In this document: positions 8,718 to 16,562 of the stretch, one piece after another | How the letters are laid out: every line of letters starts with the position of its first letter | Numbering within the stretch: the stretch's first letter is position 1 | Assembly (NCBI RefSeq): GCF_000744785.1 | Contig: NZ_JQMO01000002.1 | Coordinates: 1,488,001 to 1,552,000 of the forward strand | Direction of reading: 5' to 3' | DNA: 64,000 bases | From: Kitasatospora azatica KCTC 9699 | GTDB taxonomy: Bacteria; Actinomycetota; Actinomycetes; Streptomycetales; Streptomycetaceae | Made by a program: the position numbers and the translations under genes | Notes under the pieces: model-generated | The model's input: the letters and a program-made list of their open reading frames with translations, nothing else | Told to the model about the DNA's origin: nothing | Database searches by the model: none

Positions 8718-10091
8718 TCAGTGGCGGGGCAGGCGCAGGGTGAACAGCTGTGGGGTCTGGTTGGTGTCGCCGGGCAGCAGCTTGCTGCCGTCCGCGCCCA
8801 ACAGCAGGGTGCTGCCCGCCGCGTCGACGGCCGAGCCGGTCACCTCGGTGCCGGCGTTCGCCAGGTCCGGGATGCCCGGCAGGCGCTGGGTGCGGCCGGT
8901 GCGCAGATCGCGCCGGTAGTAGCCGAAGCTCTGGCCCGGGGCGCCGCCGCCAGGCAGCAGGTTGCCGGCGCTGGACGAGAAGTAGGACCAGCGGCCGTCG
9001 GGGCTCAGCCCGACCATCGAGGAGTCCTGGTCGCCCGCGGTGCCGTCGGGCGCGGTGCTGACCACCGTGGTGGTACCGCGGTCCAGGTCACGCACCATCA
9101 CCTGACTGGGTGCCAGGTAGTTGTTGTCGAGCGAGGTGAACTCCGCATGGCGGCCGTCGGCGCTGATCATGCCGTCGGTGACGTCCGCGGTGGTGCCGTC
9201 CGGCTCGGCGCTCGCCACGGCGGTGCGGCCGGTGCGCAGGTCGTGCGTGAAGAGCGGGTAGAAGCGGGCCTTGCGCGGCGCGGCCTCCTGCCCGGCCGCA
9301 GCGACGGCCGACACGGCAGCCGGCGCGGCGGCGCTGCCCGCCAGGCCGCGGTCCCGGGAGGTGAACACCACCCGCGAGCCGTCCGCGCTGATCGAGGGCC
9401 GGAACGACCCCGCGGCGGCCGGGGAGCCGTCGCTGTGCACGGAGACCAGCACCGTGGTGCCGGTGCGGCGGTCCCGGACGAACACGTCGGCGGCCGAGTC
9501 GGTGTCCCCGGGCACCAGGTCGGCGCGGTTGGAGCTGAAGGCGACGTAGCGCCCGTCCGCGCTGACGGCCGGCTGGGAGCTGCCGCCGACCTGCGGTCCG
9601 CCGCCGGTGCCGACGCTGATCAGCTCGGTGTGGTGGCGCCGCAGGTCGCGCAGGTAGACGTTCTCGATCCCCGGGGTGGCGCCCGGCGCGAGGTTGCCGG
9701 CGGCCGAGGTGAAGACCACGTACCGTCCGTCAGCGCTGAGCGCGCCCTCGTAGGAGAAGCCGTCGGGCTGGGCTCCCGAGTCGCTCACGTCGGCCCGCTC
9801 GACGCGTCCGCTGCGCAGCTCGCAGGCGAAGATGCCGCCGTTGCCGTTGTTGCCGCCCGGCACCAGGTTGGTGGCGAGCGACTCGAAGAGGGCGGTGCGC
9901 CCGTCGGCGCTGAGCCCGTCCGGGTAGGAGGCCTGGTCCGGCTGCGCGCCGCCGGGCGCCAGGCAGACCTGCACCGGTGCGGCAGGCGCGGGCGTCGCAC
10001 CCACCGGCGTCGCACCCGCGGCCGCCAGCGCGGCGGTGACGGCCACGGCACCGGCCGCGGTCAGCATCCTGCTTCGACCGATTCCGAACAT
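8718..10091 (-). CDS. Secreted WD40-like (PD40/TolB-type) beta-propeller protein
   Basis: 457 residues with a clear Sec signal peptide (about residues 1-32: Arg-rich start, alanine-rich core, Ala-x-Ala end). The mature protein repeats a unit of the form LSADGRYVVFTSAAGNLAPG...VYLRDLRTG about six to seven times. This is the PD40/TolB-like blade pattern, including SADGR turns and DLxTG strands. It most likely forms an extracellular beta-propeller that binds protein or sugar partners; no catalytic residues are recognised. A GGGAGGGG ribosome site precedes ATG 10091. It stands alone, without operon partners. Confidence 0.8.
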   Translation of the reverse strand: MFGIGRSRMLTAAGAVAVTAALAAAGATPVGATPAPAAPVQVCLAPGGAQPDQASYPDGLSADGRTALFESLATNLVPGGNNGNGGIFACELRSGRVERADVSDSGAQPDGFSYEGALSADGRYVVFTSAAGNLAPGATPGIENVYLRDLRRHHTELISVGTGGGPQVGGSSQPAVSADGRYVAFSSNRADLVPGDTDSAADVFVRDRRTGTTVLVSVHSDGSPAAAGSFRPSISADGSRVVFTSRDRGLAGSAAAPAAVSAVAAAGQEAAPRKARFYPLFTHDLRTGRTAVASAEPDGTTADVTDGMISADGRHAEFTSLDNNYLAPSQVMVRDLDRGTTTVVSTAPDGTAGDQDSSMVGLSPDGRWSYFSSSAGNLLPGGGAPGQSFGYYRRDLRTGRTQRLPGIPDLANAGTEVTGSAVDAAGSTLLLGADGSKLLPGDTNQTPQLFTLRLPRH

Positions 10092-10200
10092 GGGATTCCC
10101 CTCCCGTATCGGCCGCCCCCGCGGCCGGTCGCCCGACGGCGAACCCCATGAGCCAACCCCCGACGCCCCAACGCGTCAACAGGTCCGGCCCGAACGGGCA

Positions 10201-10232
10201 GCGCCGCAGCCGGTCCCCGTCGGCTGCGGCGC
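10201..10232. terminator. Strong hairpin terminator after the P450 gene
   Basis: Perfect 12-bp arms GCGCCGCAGCCG (10201-10212) and CGGCTGCGGCGC (10221-10232) with an 8-nt loop, 18 bp beyond the stop of the minus-strand P450 gene. It closes the two-gene cyclodipeptide operon. Confidence 0.7.
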
Positions 10233-10249
10233 GGCTGGCTCCGGTCCGG

Positions 10250-11446
10250 CTACCAGATCATCGGGAGGCGCTCCGGCAGGCGCTTGATGAAGCCCGGGCG
10301 CCAGGCGAGTTGGTCGACCGGCAGGGCCAGGCGCAGCGCGGGCAGCCGCTCGACCAGGGCGGTGATGGCGATCTCGGCGTGGGTGCGGCCGAGGGCCGAG
10401 GCCGGGCAGAAGTGCTGGCCGCCGCCGAAGGCGAGGTGCGGGTTGCTCTGCCGGTCGAAGTCGATCCGCTCGGGGTCCGGGAAGACCTCCGGGTCGTAGT
10501 TGGCACCCTCGATCAGGACCAGCACCAACTCACCCTGCTTGACGAGTACTTCGCCGACCTGGACATCCGCCAGCGCGATCCGGGGCAGCGCGTCCCCGAT
10601 CGACAGGTTGACCCGCAGCATCTCGTCCACCGCGCGGCCGATCAGGGCCGGTTCCCCGCGCAGGCGCTCGGCCAGCTCGGGGTGCTGGGCGAGCATGATG
10701 ATGGCGTGCAGCAGGAAGGAGGAGGTGGAGACCGCGCCCGCGCCGAACAGCGAGAGGGCGACGGTGGCCAGCAGCTCGTCGCTGACCTGATCCGAGACGT
10801 CCGGCGAGCGGCGCAGCTCGACGAACCGGCCGAGCAGGCCCTCCTTGGGCGCGGGATCGGCGTTGAGCTTCTCGAGCATGTAACCGAGATCCTTGTACCA
10901 GTTGGGAGTTGAGCCCTCGAAGGGCTGCGGGCTGGTGATGAAGGCGACATCGATGCCCGACATCAGCCGGCGCCAGTCGTCGGTGGGTACCCCGAGCAGG
11001 CGGCAGTGCAGCGCCGCCGAGTACGGCTCGGTGAAGGCGTCCCGCAGGTCGGCCGGGCCGCCCTGGGCGATCACCGTGTCGAGCAGGCGGTGCGCCTCCG
11101 CCTCCAGCCAGCCGCCCAACTCCTTGTCGGCGCGCGGCGAGAGAGTCTTCATCACGGCGTTGCGCAGGCCGGCGCTGTTGATGTTGCCCATGTTGTTGAC
11201 CACCTCCGGCGGGATGGTCAGCGCGTACTGGCGCGGCACGCCCGGGTTGGCGGTGTCCTTGAGGCTGAACCGCTCGTCCTCCAGGACCTGCTTGGCCAGC
11301 GCGTAGCTGCTGACCAGCCAGGCCTCGTCACCGGTCATGGTCCGCACCCGGGCCACCGGCTGCTCGGCACGCAGCCGCTCGGCCTCCGGGGGCAGCACGT
11401 CGCCGCGCCGGGAGAGTGGGAAGGTCGGCAGGTCGGCAAGAGTCAT
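10250..11446 (-). CDS. Cytochrome P450, CYP121-like, partner of the cyclodipeptide synthase
   Basis: 398 residues. The haem-binding loop AFGGGQHFCPASALG carries Cys347. Long stretches match mycobacterial CYP121 (mycocyclosin synthase, Rv2276) as I recall it: PPEVVNNMGN (79-88), FGAGAVSTSSF in helix I, EGANYDPE and the ending PERLP. The usual helix-I acid/Thr pair is missing, as in CYP121. At the positions of CYP121 Gln385/Arg386, which contact the substrate, I read Ile387/Lys388. CYP121 joins the two tyrosine rings of cyclo(Tyr-Tyr); related streptomycete enzymes couple, hydroxylate or add guanine to cyclodipeptides. It is the second gene after the synthase, with a 51-bp gap and an AAGGAG site. 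Confidence 0.85.
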   Translation of the reverse strand: MTLADLPTFPLSRRGDVLPPEAERLRAEQPVARVRTMTGDEAWLVSSYALAKQVLEDERFSLKDTANPGVPRQYALTIPPEVVNNMGNINSAGLRNAVMKTLSPRADKELGGWLEAEAHRLLDTVIAQGGPADLRDAFTEPYSAALHCRLLGVPTDDWRRLMSGIDVAFITSPQPFEGSTPNWYKDLGYMLEKLNADPAPKEGLLGRFVELRRSPDVSDQVSDELLATVALSLFGAGAVSTSSFLLHAIIMLAQHPELAERLRGEPALIGRAVDEMLRVNLSIGDALPRIALADVQVGEVLVKQGELVLVLIEGANYDPEVFPDPERIDFDRQSNPHLAFGGGQHFCPASALGRTHAEIAITALVERLPALRLALPVDQLAWRPGFIKRLPERLPMIW

Positions 11447-11497
11447 CAGGGCACTGCTCCTTGGGAGTTGGATGAGATGTACTGAGGGCGGAAGGGC

Positions 11498-12241
11498 TCA
11501 GGCCGCGGCGCTGAGCCGGCTGGGGCGGACCACCGCGTAGCCCTGTTCGGGCTCGGCCCGCAGCCCCTCGCCGCGCCCGAACAGGACGGGCGTGAGCGGG
11601 AGTTCGACGTGGTAGCAGGAGATCGAGCTGGCCACGTCGAGCAGCCGCGGGGTGTCCAGGAAGAACGGCAGTTCGGCGCAGATGTACCGCAGCCCGGCGG
11701 CCAACTGCTCGGCGGTGACGGTCTGCTCGGGCGCCAGTCGGGCGGCCAGGAAGCCCCGGGCCATGCCCTCGGCCGCCGTCCGGAACTCCGGGTCCTCGTG
11801 CAGCGCCTGCTCGATCTCGCCGCGCAGCCGCTGGTAGCCGCGGTCGGGCAGGAAGTCGGAGAGCGCGTGCACGCCGACCCCGTCCCGGCCGGCCTCGGCC
11901 ACGCCGCGCTCGATCCGCCGCGCGGTGGTCTTGACCTCCTTGGCGGCTCGACGGCGGGCGTGCTCGGGGGTGTAGCCGAAGGCCTCGAACTGGGTGTCCA
12001 CGTGCAGGTCCGCGTAGACGATGTCCACGCCGGCGAAGAACTCCCGTCCCCAGCGGACGAGTTCGGCTATTCGAGGGGCGCTGAAGTAACTGTTGCCGGG
12101 GCTGACTCCGATCAGCAGATGGTCACCGAGCTCCCACACCTGGCGGCAGCGGTCGGAAAAGGGGAAAGCCTCGTACGGGCCGGGCTGAGTCCTCGAGGGC
12201 GGGGTGCTCAAGGGCTTGGTGCTGAGGAGCGAATTGCTCAT
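11498..12241 (-). CDS. Cyclodipeptide synthase (CDPS), NYH subfamily
   Basis: 247 residues from ATG 12241, which has GGAGG 7 bases upstream; more upstream starts lack this site. CDPSs take two aminoacyl-tRNAs and release a cyclic dipeptide. The hallmarks are present: HLLIGVSPGNSYFS with the acyl-accepting Ser47 and Asn50, the Tyr186/Glu190 pair (YICAELPFFL), and Tyr210-His211 (SCYH). Asn, Tyr and His together define the NYH subfamily. Basic helix residues (ARRRAAKEVKTTARRI) would bind tRNA. The arrangement CDPS then CYP121-like P450 mirrors Rv2275-Rv2276 of Mycobacterium tuberculosis. The amino acids used cannot be read with confidence; a tyrosine-containing product is the natural guess. Confidence 0.88.
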   Translation of the reverse strand: MSNSLLSTKPLSTPPSRTQPGPYEAFPFSDRCRQVWELGDHLLIGVSPGNSYFSAPRIAELVRWGREFFAGVDIVYADLHVDTQFEAFGYTPEHARRRAAKEVKTTARRIERGVAEAGRDGVGVHALSDFLPDRGYQRLRGEIEQALHEDPEFRTAAEGMARGFLAARLAPEQTVTAEQLAAGLRYICAELPFFLDTPRLLDVASSISCYHVELPLTPVLFGRGEGLRAEPEQGYAVVRPSRLSAAA

Positions 12242-12407
12242 CGCGCGGCCTCCGCGTCGCATGGCTGAGTTCACAGCAAGTCAGGGGAAAGGCCCGGCGC
12301 CGAGGGCACCGGGAAAAGCGCGCAGCCGTTCACGGATGCGCGGAAGAATGCAGAAGATGACACGGCGCGCGGGACATCGCGCAGCAGGTGCGACTATTGA
12401 CGCGCGT

Positions 12408-12551
12408 TCATCGGAATGTGACGCTGAATTCACGTACGGCGCAGGCCCGAGGCGCGCCGCCGGGGGTGGACACCACGGACGCCGGGGCCGTCACCGGCCG
12501 CGCCCGATCGCTACGACATGACGCAGCCACCGCGAAGCCGCGGTTGCGCAT
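12408..12551 (-). CDS. Possible small ORF (47 aa) upstream of the CDPS
   Basis: ATG at 12551 preceded by AAGGGGAG at a good distance, ending in TGA at 12408. The product begins Met-Arg-Asn-Arg-Gly-Phe-Ala-Val and ends Ser-Val-Thr-Phe-Arg; it resembles nothing I know. It lies about 170 bp upstream of the CDPS on the same strand, so it could be a leader peptide. Only the ribosome site argues for it. Confidence 0.2.
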   Translation of the reverse strand: MRNRGFAVAASCRSDRARPVTAPASVVSTPGGAPRACAVREFSVTFR

Positions 12552-12567
12552 GACGGACTCCCCTTGT

Positions 12568-12608
12568 GCCGCTAGTCCCTGGGAGCCGTGTGCTCCCGGT
12601 GTGGCGGC
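12568..12608. other. Nested hairpin in the CDPS upstream region
   Basis: Inner perfect stem GGGAGC (12581-12586)/GCTCCC (12592-12597) with a 5-nt loop, enclosed by GCCGC (12568-12572)/GCGGC (12604-12608), with CTAGT/ACTAG pairing possible outside. It could be the terminator of the iron-regulated operon or a structured leader of the CDPS transcript. Confidence 0.3.
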
Positions 12609-12834
12609 GACTACTAGACGTTATCTCCCGTGCTCCGGCGATACGCAAGTAGTGCCTGGTAGTTGGCTGAATATCGTGCCTCGCTCGGCCGAAAACAGCC
12701 CACCGGCTTTCACTGGTCAGGACCGGGTTCAACTGCTTCCCGAAATGCCTCACGGAGTGTCACTGATATGTGTTTTCCTCCGATTCCCGGCGCACGGAAT
12801 CGGACTCCGACTGTGGGCTGCGGGACTTTCCCTC

Positions 12835-14340
12835 TCAGCGCATCTCGGCTGCCGTGCGCACCACCTGGTCCAGCAGCCGGGCCAGCTCGGCCTCGGTGGT
12901 ATGCGGATTGAGCAGGGTCAGTTTCAGCCGGACCAGGCCCTCCGTCACACCCGGTGCGGGCGACGGCAGTTCGGTCCGACCGAGGACGGCCCGGCCGGTG
13001 GCGAGCAGTCGGCGGCGCAGCTCGGCGTTGTGGCGGTCGACGGCGGCGGGGTCGGCTCGGGCGGCCGGATCGCGGGGCAGCGCGCGGAACAGCACCGTGC
13101 TCAGCAGCGGGTGGCCGTGCAGTTCCAGCTCGGGCCGGGCGCGGACCAGCTCGGCGGCGGCCAGCGCCAGTTCGTGGCAGCGGTCGACCAGGCGGCCCAG
13201 GCCGGCCCGACCCAGGGTCCGCAGGGTGACCGCGATCTTGAAGGCGTCGGCCCGGCGGGTGGTGCGCAGCGAGCGGCCGAGCAGACTCGGGTAGCCGGCC
13301 TGCTCGTCGTCGGCCGGGTTCAGGTAGACGGCGCGCCGGGAGAGCGAGGCGTAAGTCTCGGCCCGGCGGACCAGGAAGACGCCGGCCGCCACCGGCTGCC
13401 AGCCGAACTTGTGCCAGTCCAGCGAGACCGAGTCGGCCAGTTCCACACCGTCCAGCAGCGGGGCGAGCCGGTCGGAGAGCAGCGCTCCGCCACCGTAGGC
13501 GGCGTCCACGTGCAGCCAGCTGCCGTATTCGGCGGCCAACTGCGCACAGCGGCGCAGCGGGTCGACGGCGCCGGTGTCGGTGGTGCCGGCGGTGGCGACC
13601 ACCGCCACCGGGGTCTCGCCCAGCCGCCGGCTCGCGGCCAGGGCCTCGGCCAGCGCCCCGGCGTCCAGTCGCTGCTCGGCGTCGACCGGCAGCGCGACCA
13701 CGGCCCGCTCGCCGAGACCGAGGACGGCTGCGGCCCGCTGCACGGAGAAGTGCGCGACTCGGGAGGCGAAGATCCGGGGGCGCCGGGCCGGGTCCAGTCC
13801 GTCGAGTTCCGGGCGGGACAGGGGTGTGCGCAGGGCCTGGTCGCGGGCCAGTATCAGGCCGAGCAGGTTGGACTCGGTGCCGCCGGAGGTCAGCACGCCG
13901 GCACTCTCGCCTGGCTGATAGCCGACCAGCGCGGCGAGTTCGGCGAGCAGCTCGGTCTCCAGCACGGTGGCGGCGGGGGCCTGGTCCCAGGAGTCGAGCG
14001 AGGGATTGAGGGCGCTGACCGCCAGATCGGCGGCCACCGCGACGGCCAGCGGGGGGCAGTGCAGATGGGCCGCGCAGGCCGGGTCGGCGGGGTCGGCGGC
14101 GCCGTGGGCGAGCAGTTCGGTGAGGGTGGCGAGGGCGTCGGCCGCCGGTGCGTCAGGGCCGGCTCCGGCGGCCAGCGCGCGGGTCACCGGCTCGGCCAGC
14201 GACGCGGGGTCGCCGGCCGGGAGCGGGCCGCCGCGCCGCGCGGCTCCGGCGGCCAGCGCGTCCAGCACGGTGGCGAGCAGCGGGCGCAGCGCGGCGGGGC
14301 CGTCGACACCTCCGCTGAGCGCGTCCAGGTCCGCCGTCAC
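12835..14340 (-). CDS. ddc: PLP-dependent decarboxylase, probable L-2,4-diaminobutyrate decarboxylase
   Basis: 501 residues of the group II PLP decarboxylase family. SGGTESN (152-158) binds cofactor phosphate, HVDAAYGG (277-284) supplies the Asp facing the pyridine nitrogen and LDWHKFGW contains the Schiff-base Lys311. It starts at GTG 14340, overlapping the aminotransferase stop by 4 bp (GTGA). The pairing with a diaminobutyrate aminotransferase identifies the likely reaction: L-2,4-diaminobutyrate to 1,3-diaminopropane plus CO2. The same fold covers glutamate, tyrosine and lysine decarboxylases, so the substrate rests on context. It should be co-regulated with its partner by the iron box at 15798-15816. 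Confidence 0.8.
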   Translation of the reverse strand: MTADLDALSGGVDGPAALRPLLATVLDALAAGAARRGGPLPAGDPASLAEPVTRALAAGAGPDAPAADALATLTELLAHGAADPADPACAAHLHCPPLAVAVAADLAVSALNPSLDSWDQAPAATVLETELLAELAALVGYQPGESAGVLTSGGTESNLLGLILARDQALRTPLSRPELDGLDPARRPRIFASRVAHFSVQRAAAVLGLGERAVVALPVDAEQRLDAGALAEALAASRRLGETPVAVVATAGTTDTGAVDPLRRCAQLAAEYGSWLHVDAAYGGGALLSDRLAPLLDGVELADSVSLDWHKFGWQPVAAGVFLVRRAETYASLSRRAVYLNPADDEQAGYPSLLGRSLRTTRRADAFKIAVTLRTLGRAGLGRLVDRCHELALAAAELVRARPELELHGHPLLSTVLFRALPRDPAARADPAAVDRHNAELRRRLLATGRAVLGRTELPSPAPGVTEGLVRLKLTLLNPHTTEAELARLLDQVVRTAAEMR

Positions 14341-15767
14341 CTGGTCACCCCGGCGATGGTCGTCCGGTCACCGGTCGTCCGGTCGCCAGCTGTGTAGTCG
14401 CCGGTCGTCCGCTCGGCGGCCGCCGCGATCGCGTCGGCGAGCCGGTCGACCACGGCGCGCGCCTGCTCGTCCGTGATGGTCAGCGGGGGCAGCAGTCGCA
14501 GTACGGCGTCGTGCCGGCCGCCGAGCTCCACGATCAGCCCGCGCGCCAGACAGGCCTCGCGGACCCGCAGCGCGAGCGCCGGGTCGGCCGGGCGGGCCCC
14601 GCAGGCATCCGGCTCGGCGGTGGCGTCCACCAGCTCGACGCCGAGCATCAGCCCGCGCCCGCGCACCTCCCCGATCACCGGCAGCCGCGACTGCAGGGCC
14701 GTCAGCTCGGCGGCCAGGAACCGCCCGACCTGCTCGGCCCGCGCCACCAGCCCGTTCGCGGCCACGTAGCGCAAGGTGGCGGCGCCGGCCGCCATGGCGA
14801 GCGTGTTGCCGCGGAAGGTCCCGGTGTGCGCGCCGGGCCGCCAGCCGTCGAACTCCTCCCGGTAGACCACCACGGCCAGGGGCAGGCTGCCGCCGATCGC
14901 CTTGGAGAGCACCATCGCGTCCGGCACGATCCCGCTGTGCTCGACCGCCCACATCGCGCCGGTGCGGCCGACCCCGGTCTGCACTTCGTCCACGATCAGC
15001 GGGATGCCGCGCTCGGCGGTGATCCGGCGCATCTCGCGCAGCCAGTCGTCGGGGGCCGGCACCACACCGCCCTCGCCCTGCACGGCTTCGAGGATCATCG
15101 CGGCCGGTCGGACCACGCCGCCGGCCGGATCGTCGAGCAGCCGCTCGGTGTAGACGGCCGCCAGCCGGTGGGCCGCCTCGCCGCCGACGCCGAACGGGCA
15201 GCGGTAGGCGTACGGGTACGGCAGCCGGACGACCTCGCCGCCGGTCGGCAGCGGCTCCTTGACCGCGACATTGCCGGTGACGGCCAGCGCGCCGGCCGTC
15301 ATGCCGTGGTAGCCGCCGGTGAAGGCGAGCGCGCTCCGCCGGCCGGTCGCCGTCTGCATCAGCTTGAGCGCGGCTTCGACCGCGTCGGTGCCGGCCGGCC
15401 CGCAGAAGTGCACCCGGGCCCGGGCGGCGAACTCGGCGGGCAGGCTCTCCAGCAGGGCGGTGGTGAAGTCGTCCTTCTCGGCGGTGGCGAGGTCCAGCAG
15501 GTGCAGCGGAGCGCCACTGTCCAGGGTGCGGCGGATCGCGCCGAGCACCACCGGGTGGTTGTGGCCGAGCGCGAGGGTGCCGGCCCCCGCCAGACAGTCC
15601 AGGTACCGCCGGCCGTCGGCGCCCTCCACCGTCATGCCGTGCGCCCGGACCGGCACGATCGGGAAGGAGCGGGCATAGGTGCGGGCAGCGGACTCCCGGA
15701 CCCGCTGACGGCGCAGGATCGCACTGCCGGGCGCGGTGGACTCGGTGCTGGGCGCGGTGAGGGTCAC
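14337..15767 (-). CDS. dat: Class III aminotransferase, probable diaminobutyrate-2-oxoglutarate transaminase
   Basis: About 476 residues from GTG 15767, which has GGAG six bases upstream; a TTG at 15779 is possible. Features of class III PLP aminotransferases: GPAGTDAVEAALK (123-135), GGYHGMT (151-157), IVDEVQTGVGRTG with Asp260, and LSKAIGGSLP with the PLP Lys289. EctB/Dat enzymes convert aspartate semialdehyde plus glutamate to 2,4-diaminobutyrate. No ectA/ectC follow; a decarboxylase follows with a GTGA overlap, so the product is probably 1,3-diaminopropane. An iron box covers the promoter region, tying the pair to iron starvation. Confidence 0.83.
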   Translation of the reverse strand: MTLTAPSTESTAPGSAILRRQRVRESAARTYARSFPIVPVRAHGMTVEGADGRRYLDCLAGAGTLALGHNHPVVLGAIRRTLDSGAPLHLLDLATAEKDDFTTALLESLPAEFAARARVHFCGPAGTDAVEAALKLMQTATGRRSALAFTGGYHGMTAGALAVTGNVAVKEPLPTGGEVVRLPYPYAYRCPFGVGGEAAHRLAAVYTERLLDDPAGGVVRPAAMILEAVQGEGGVVPAPDDWLREMRRITAERGIPLIVDEVQTGVGRTGAMWAVEHSGIVPDAMVLSKAIGGSLPLAVVVYREEFDGWRPGAHTGTFRGNTLAMAAGAATLRYVAANGLVARAEQVGRFLAAELTALQSRLPVIGEVRGRGLMLGVELVDATAEPDACGARPADPALALRVREACLARGLIVELGGRHDAVLRLLPPLTITDEQARAVVDRLADAIAAAAERTTGDYTAGDRTTGDRTTIAGVTR

Positions 15768-15788
15768 AGCAGACTCCAAGATCAGGAG

Positions 15789-15816
15789 AGTCTAAGATTA
15801 GGTAAGGCTAACCTTA
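15789..15816 (-). promoter_or_regulatory. Iron box (DmdR/IdeR type) over the dat-ddc promoter
   Basis: TTAGGTAAGGCTAACCTTA (15798-15816) matches the 19-bp actinobacterial iron-box consensus TTAGGTTAGGCTAACCTAA at 17 positions. A minus-strand -10-like TAGACT (15794-15789) lies just downstream, so a DmdR1/IdeR dimer loaded with Fe(II) would block the promoter. The dat-ddc operon is therefore predicted to be switched on by iron limitation. Confidence 0.8.
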
Positions 15817-15892
15817 GTTCATGCCCTGTCGACTGCCGCGCTGCCCGGTTCAACGACACGGGGCTCCGGGGGTCACGGGTAGGCTCGCGACC

Positions 15893-16513
15893 ATGAACGA
15901 CGCGCCGCTGGACCATGCCGCCGAACTCGCCCGCACCAGGGAGTTCTTCGCGGTCCGCGCCGCCGACTGGGAGGTCCGCTTCCCCGATGACGGCCCGCGT
16001 TACGAGGCGGCGGTGGCCGAGTTGGGGCTGCACCCGGGCCAGGCGGTGCTGGACGCGGGGTGCGGCACCGGGCGGGCGCTGCCCGCGCTGCGCCGGACGG
16101 TCGGCCTGGACGGCACGGTACTGGGCCTCGACCTGACGCCCGAGATGCTCCAGCAGGCCGCCCGCGCGGGCCGCGCCGCGGTGGCCGCGCTGGTCGTCGG
16201 CGACTGCGGGCAACTGCCGGTGCGCACGGCCGCGTTGGACGCCGTCTTCGCCGCCGGCCTGATCGCCCACCTGCCCGAGCCGGCCGCCAACCTGGCCGAA
16301 CTCGCCCGAGTGACCCGCCCCGGCGGGCGGCTCGCGCTCTTCCACCCCATCGGGCGGGCCGCACTGGCCGCTCGCCACGGCCGCCGGATCACCCCCGAGG
16401 ACCTGCGCGCCGAGCCCAACCTGCGCCCGCTGCTGGCCGGCGCCGGCTGGCGGCTGGAGCGGTACGTGGACGAGGACAGCCGTTTCCTGGCGCTGGCGGT
16501 CCGGGTCGGCTGA
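15893..16513 (+). CDS. Class I SAM-dependent methyltransferase
   Basis: 206 residues from ATG 15893. Motif I VLDAGCGTGRALPAL (near residues 45-59), GLDLTPEML (acidic motif II) and an ARVTRPGGRLALF strand show a Rossmann-fold methyltransferase of the UbiE/Methyltransf_11 type. TAGGCT (15880-15885) ends 7 bases before the ATG and no ribosome site is present, so a leaderless mRNA is likely. The substrate is unknown. It diverges from the iron-box operon but its own promoter does not overlap the box. Confidence 0.75.
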   Translation: MNDAPLDHAAELARTREFFAVRAADWEVRFPDDGPRYEAAVAELGLHPGQAVLDAGCGTGRALPALRRTVGLDGTVLGLDLTPEMLQQAARAGRAAVAALVVGDCGQLPVRTAALDAVFAAGLIAHLPEPAANLAELARVTRPGGRLALFHPIGRAALAARHGRRITPEDLRAEPNLRPLLAGAGWRLERYVDEDSRFLALAVRVG

Positions 16514-16531
16514 CCGGCGGTGGCTGCCGAT

Positions 16532-16557
16532 GGCCCGGCCGCCGCCGCTGCCGGGCC
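16532..16557. terminator. Hairpin between convergent genes
   Basis: GGCCCGGC (16532-16539) and GCCGGGCC (16550-16557) form a perfect 8-bp stem around 10 nt, between the methyltransferase stop and the end of the convergent HAD gene. Confidence 0.5.
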
Positions 16558-16562
16558 GTGGA

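Larger units (their letters stand above)
12242..12834. other. 593-bp region without a firm gene upstream of the CDPS
   Basis: This stretch separates the CDPS start from the end of the diaminobutyrate decarboxylase gene and has visibly lower GC around 12600-12830. It holds a possible 47-codon ORF (12408-12551) and a nested hairpin (12568-12608), listed separately. It must contain the CDPS promoter, but no convincing -35/-10 pair stands out. No larger gene is supported on either strand. Confidence 0.6.

Noticed and set aside
12227..12239. GAGC-GAATT-GCTC near the CDPS start as another copy of the dispersed palindrome
   Set aside because: The centre is 5 bases instead of 4 and the inner sequence differs from AAGC/CGAG cores, so it is likely unrelated.
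12511..12753. 80-codon minus-strand ORF in the CDPS upstream region
   Set aside because: No ribosome site, no recognisable content, and it overlaps the hairpin and the better-supported small ORF.
14337..15767. Ectoine operon (ectB)
   Set aside because: No ectA, ectC or ectD nearby; the coupled partner is a decarboxylase and the promoter has an iron box.
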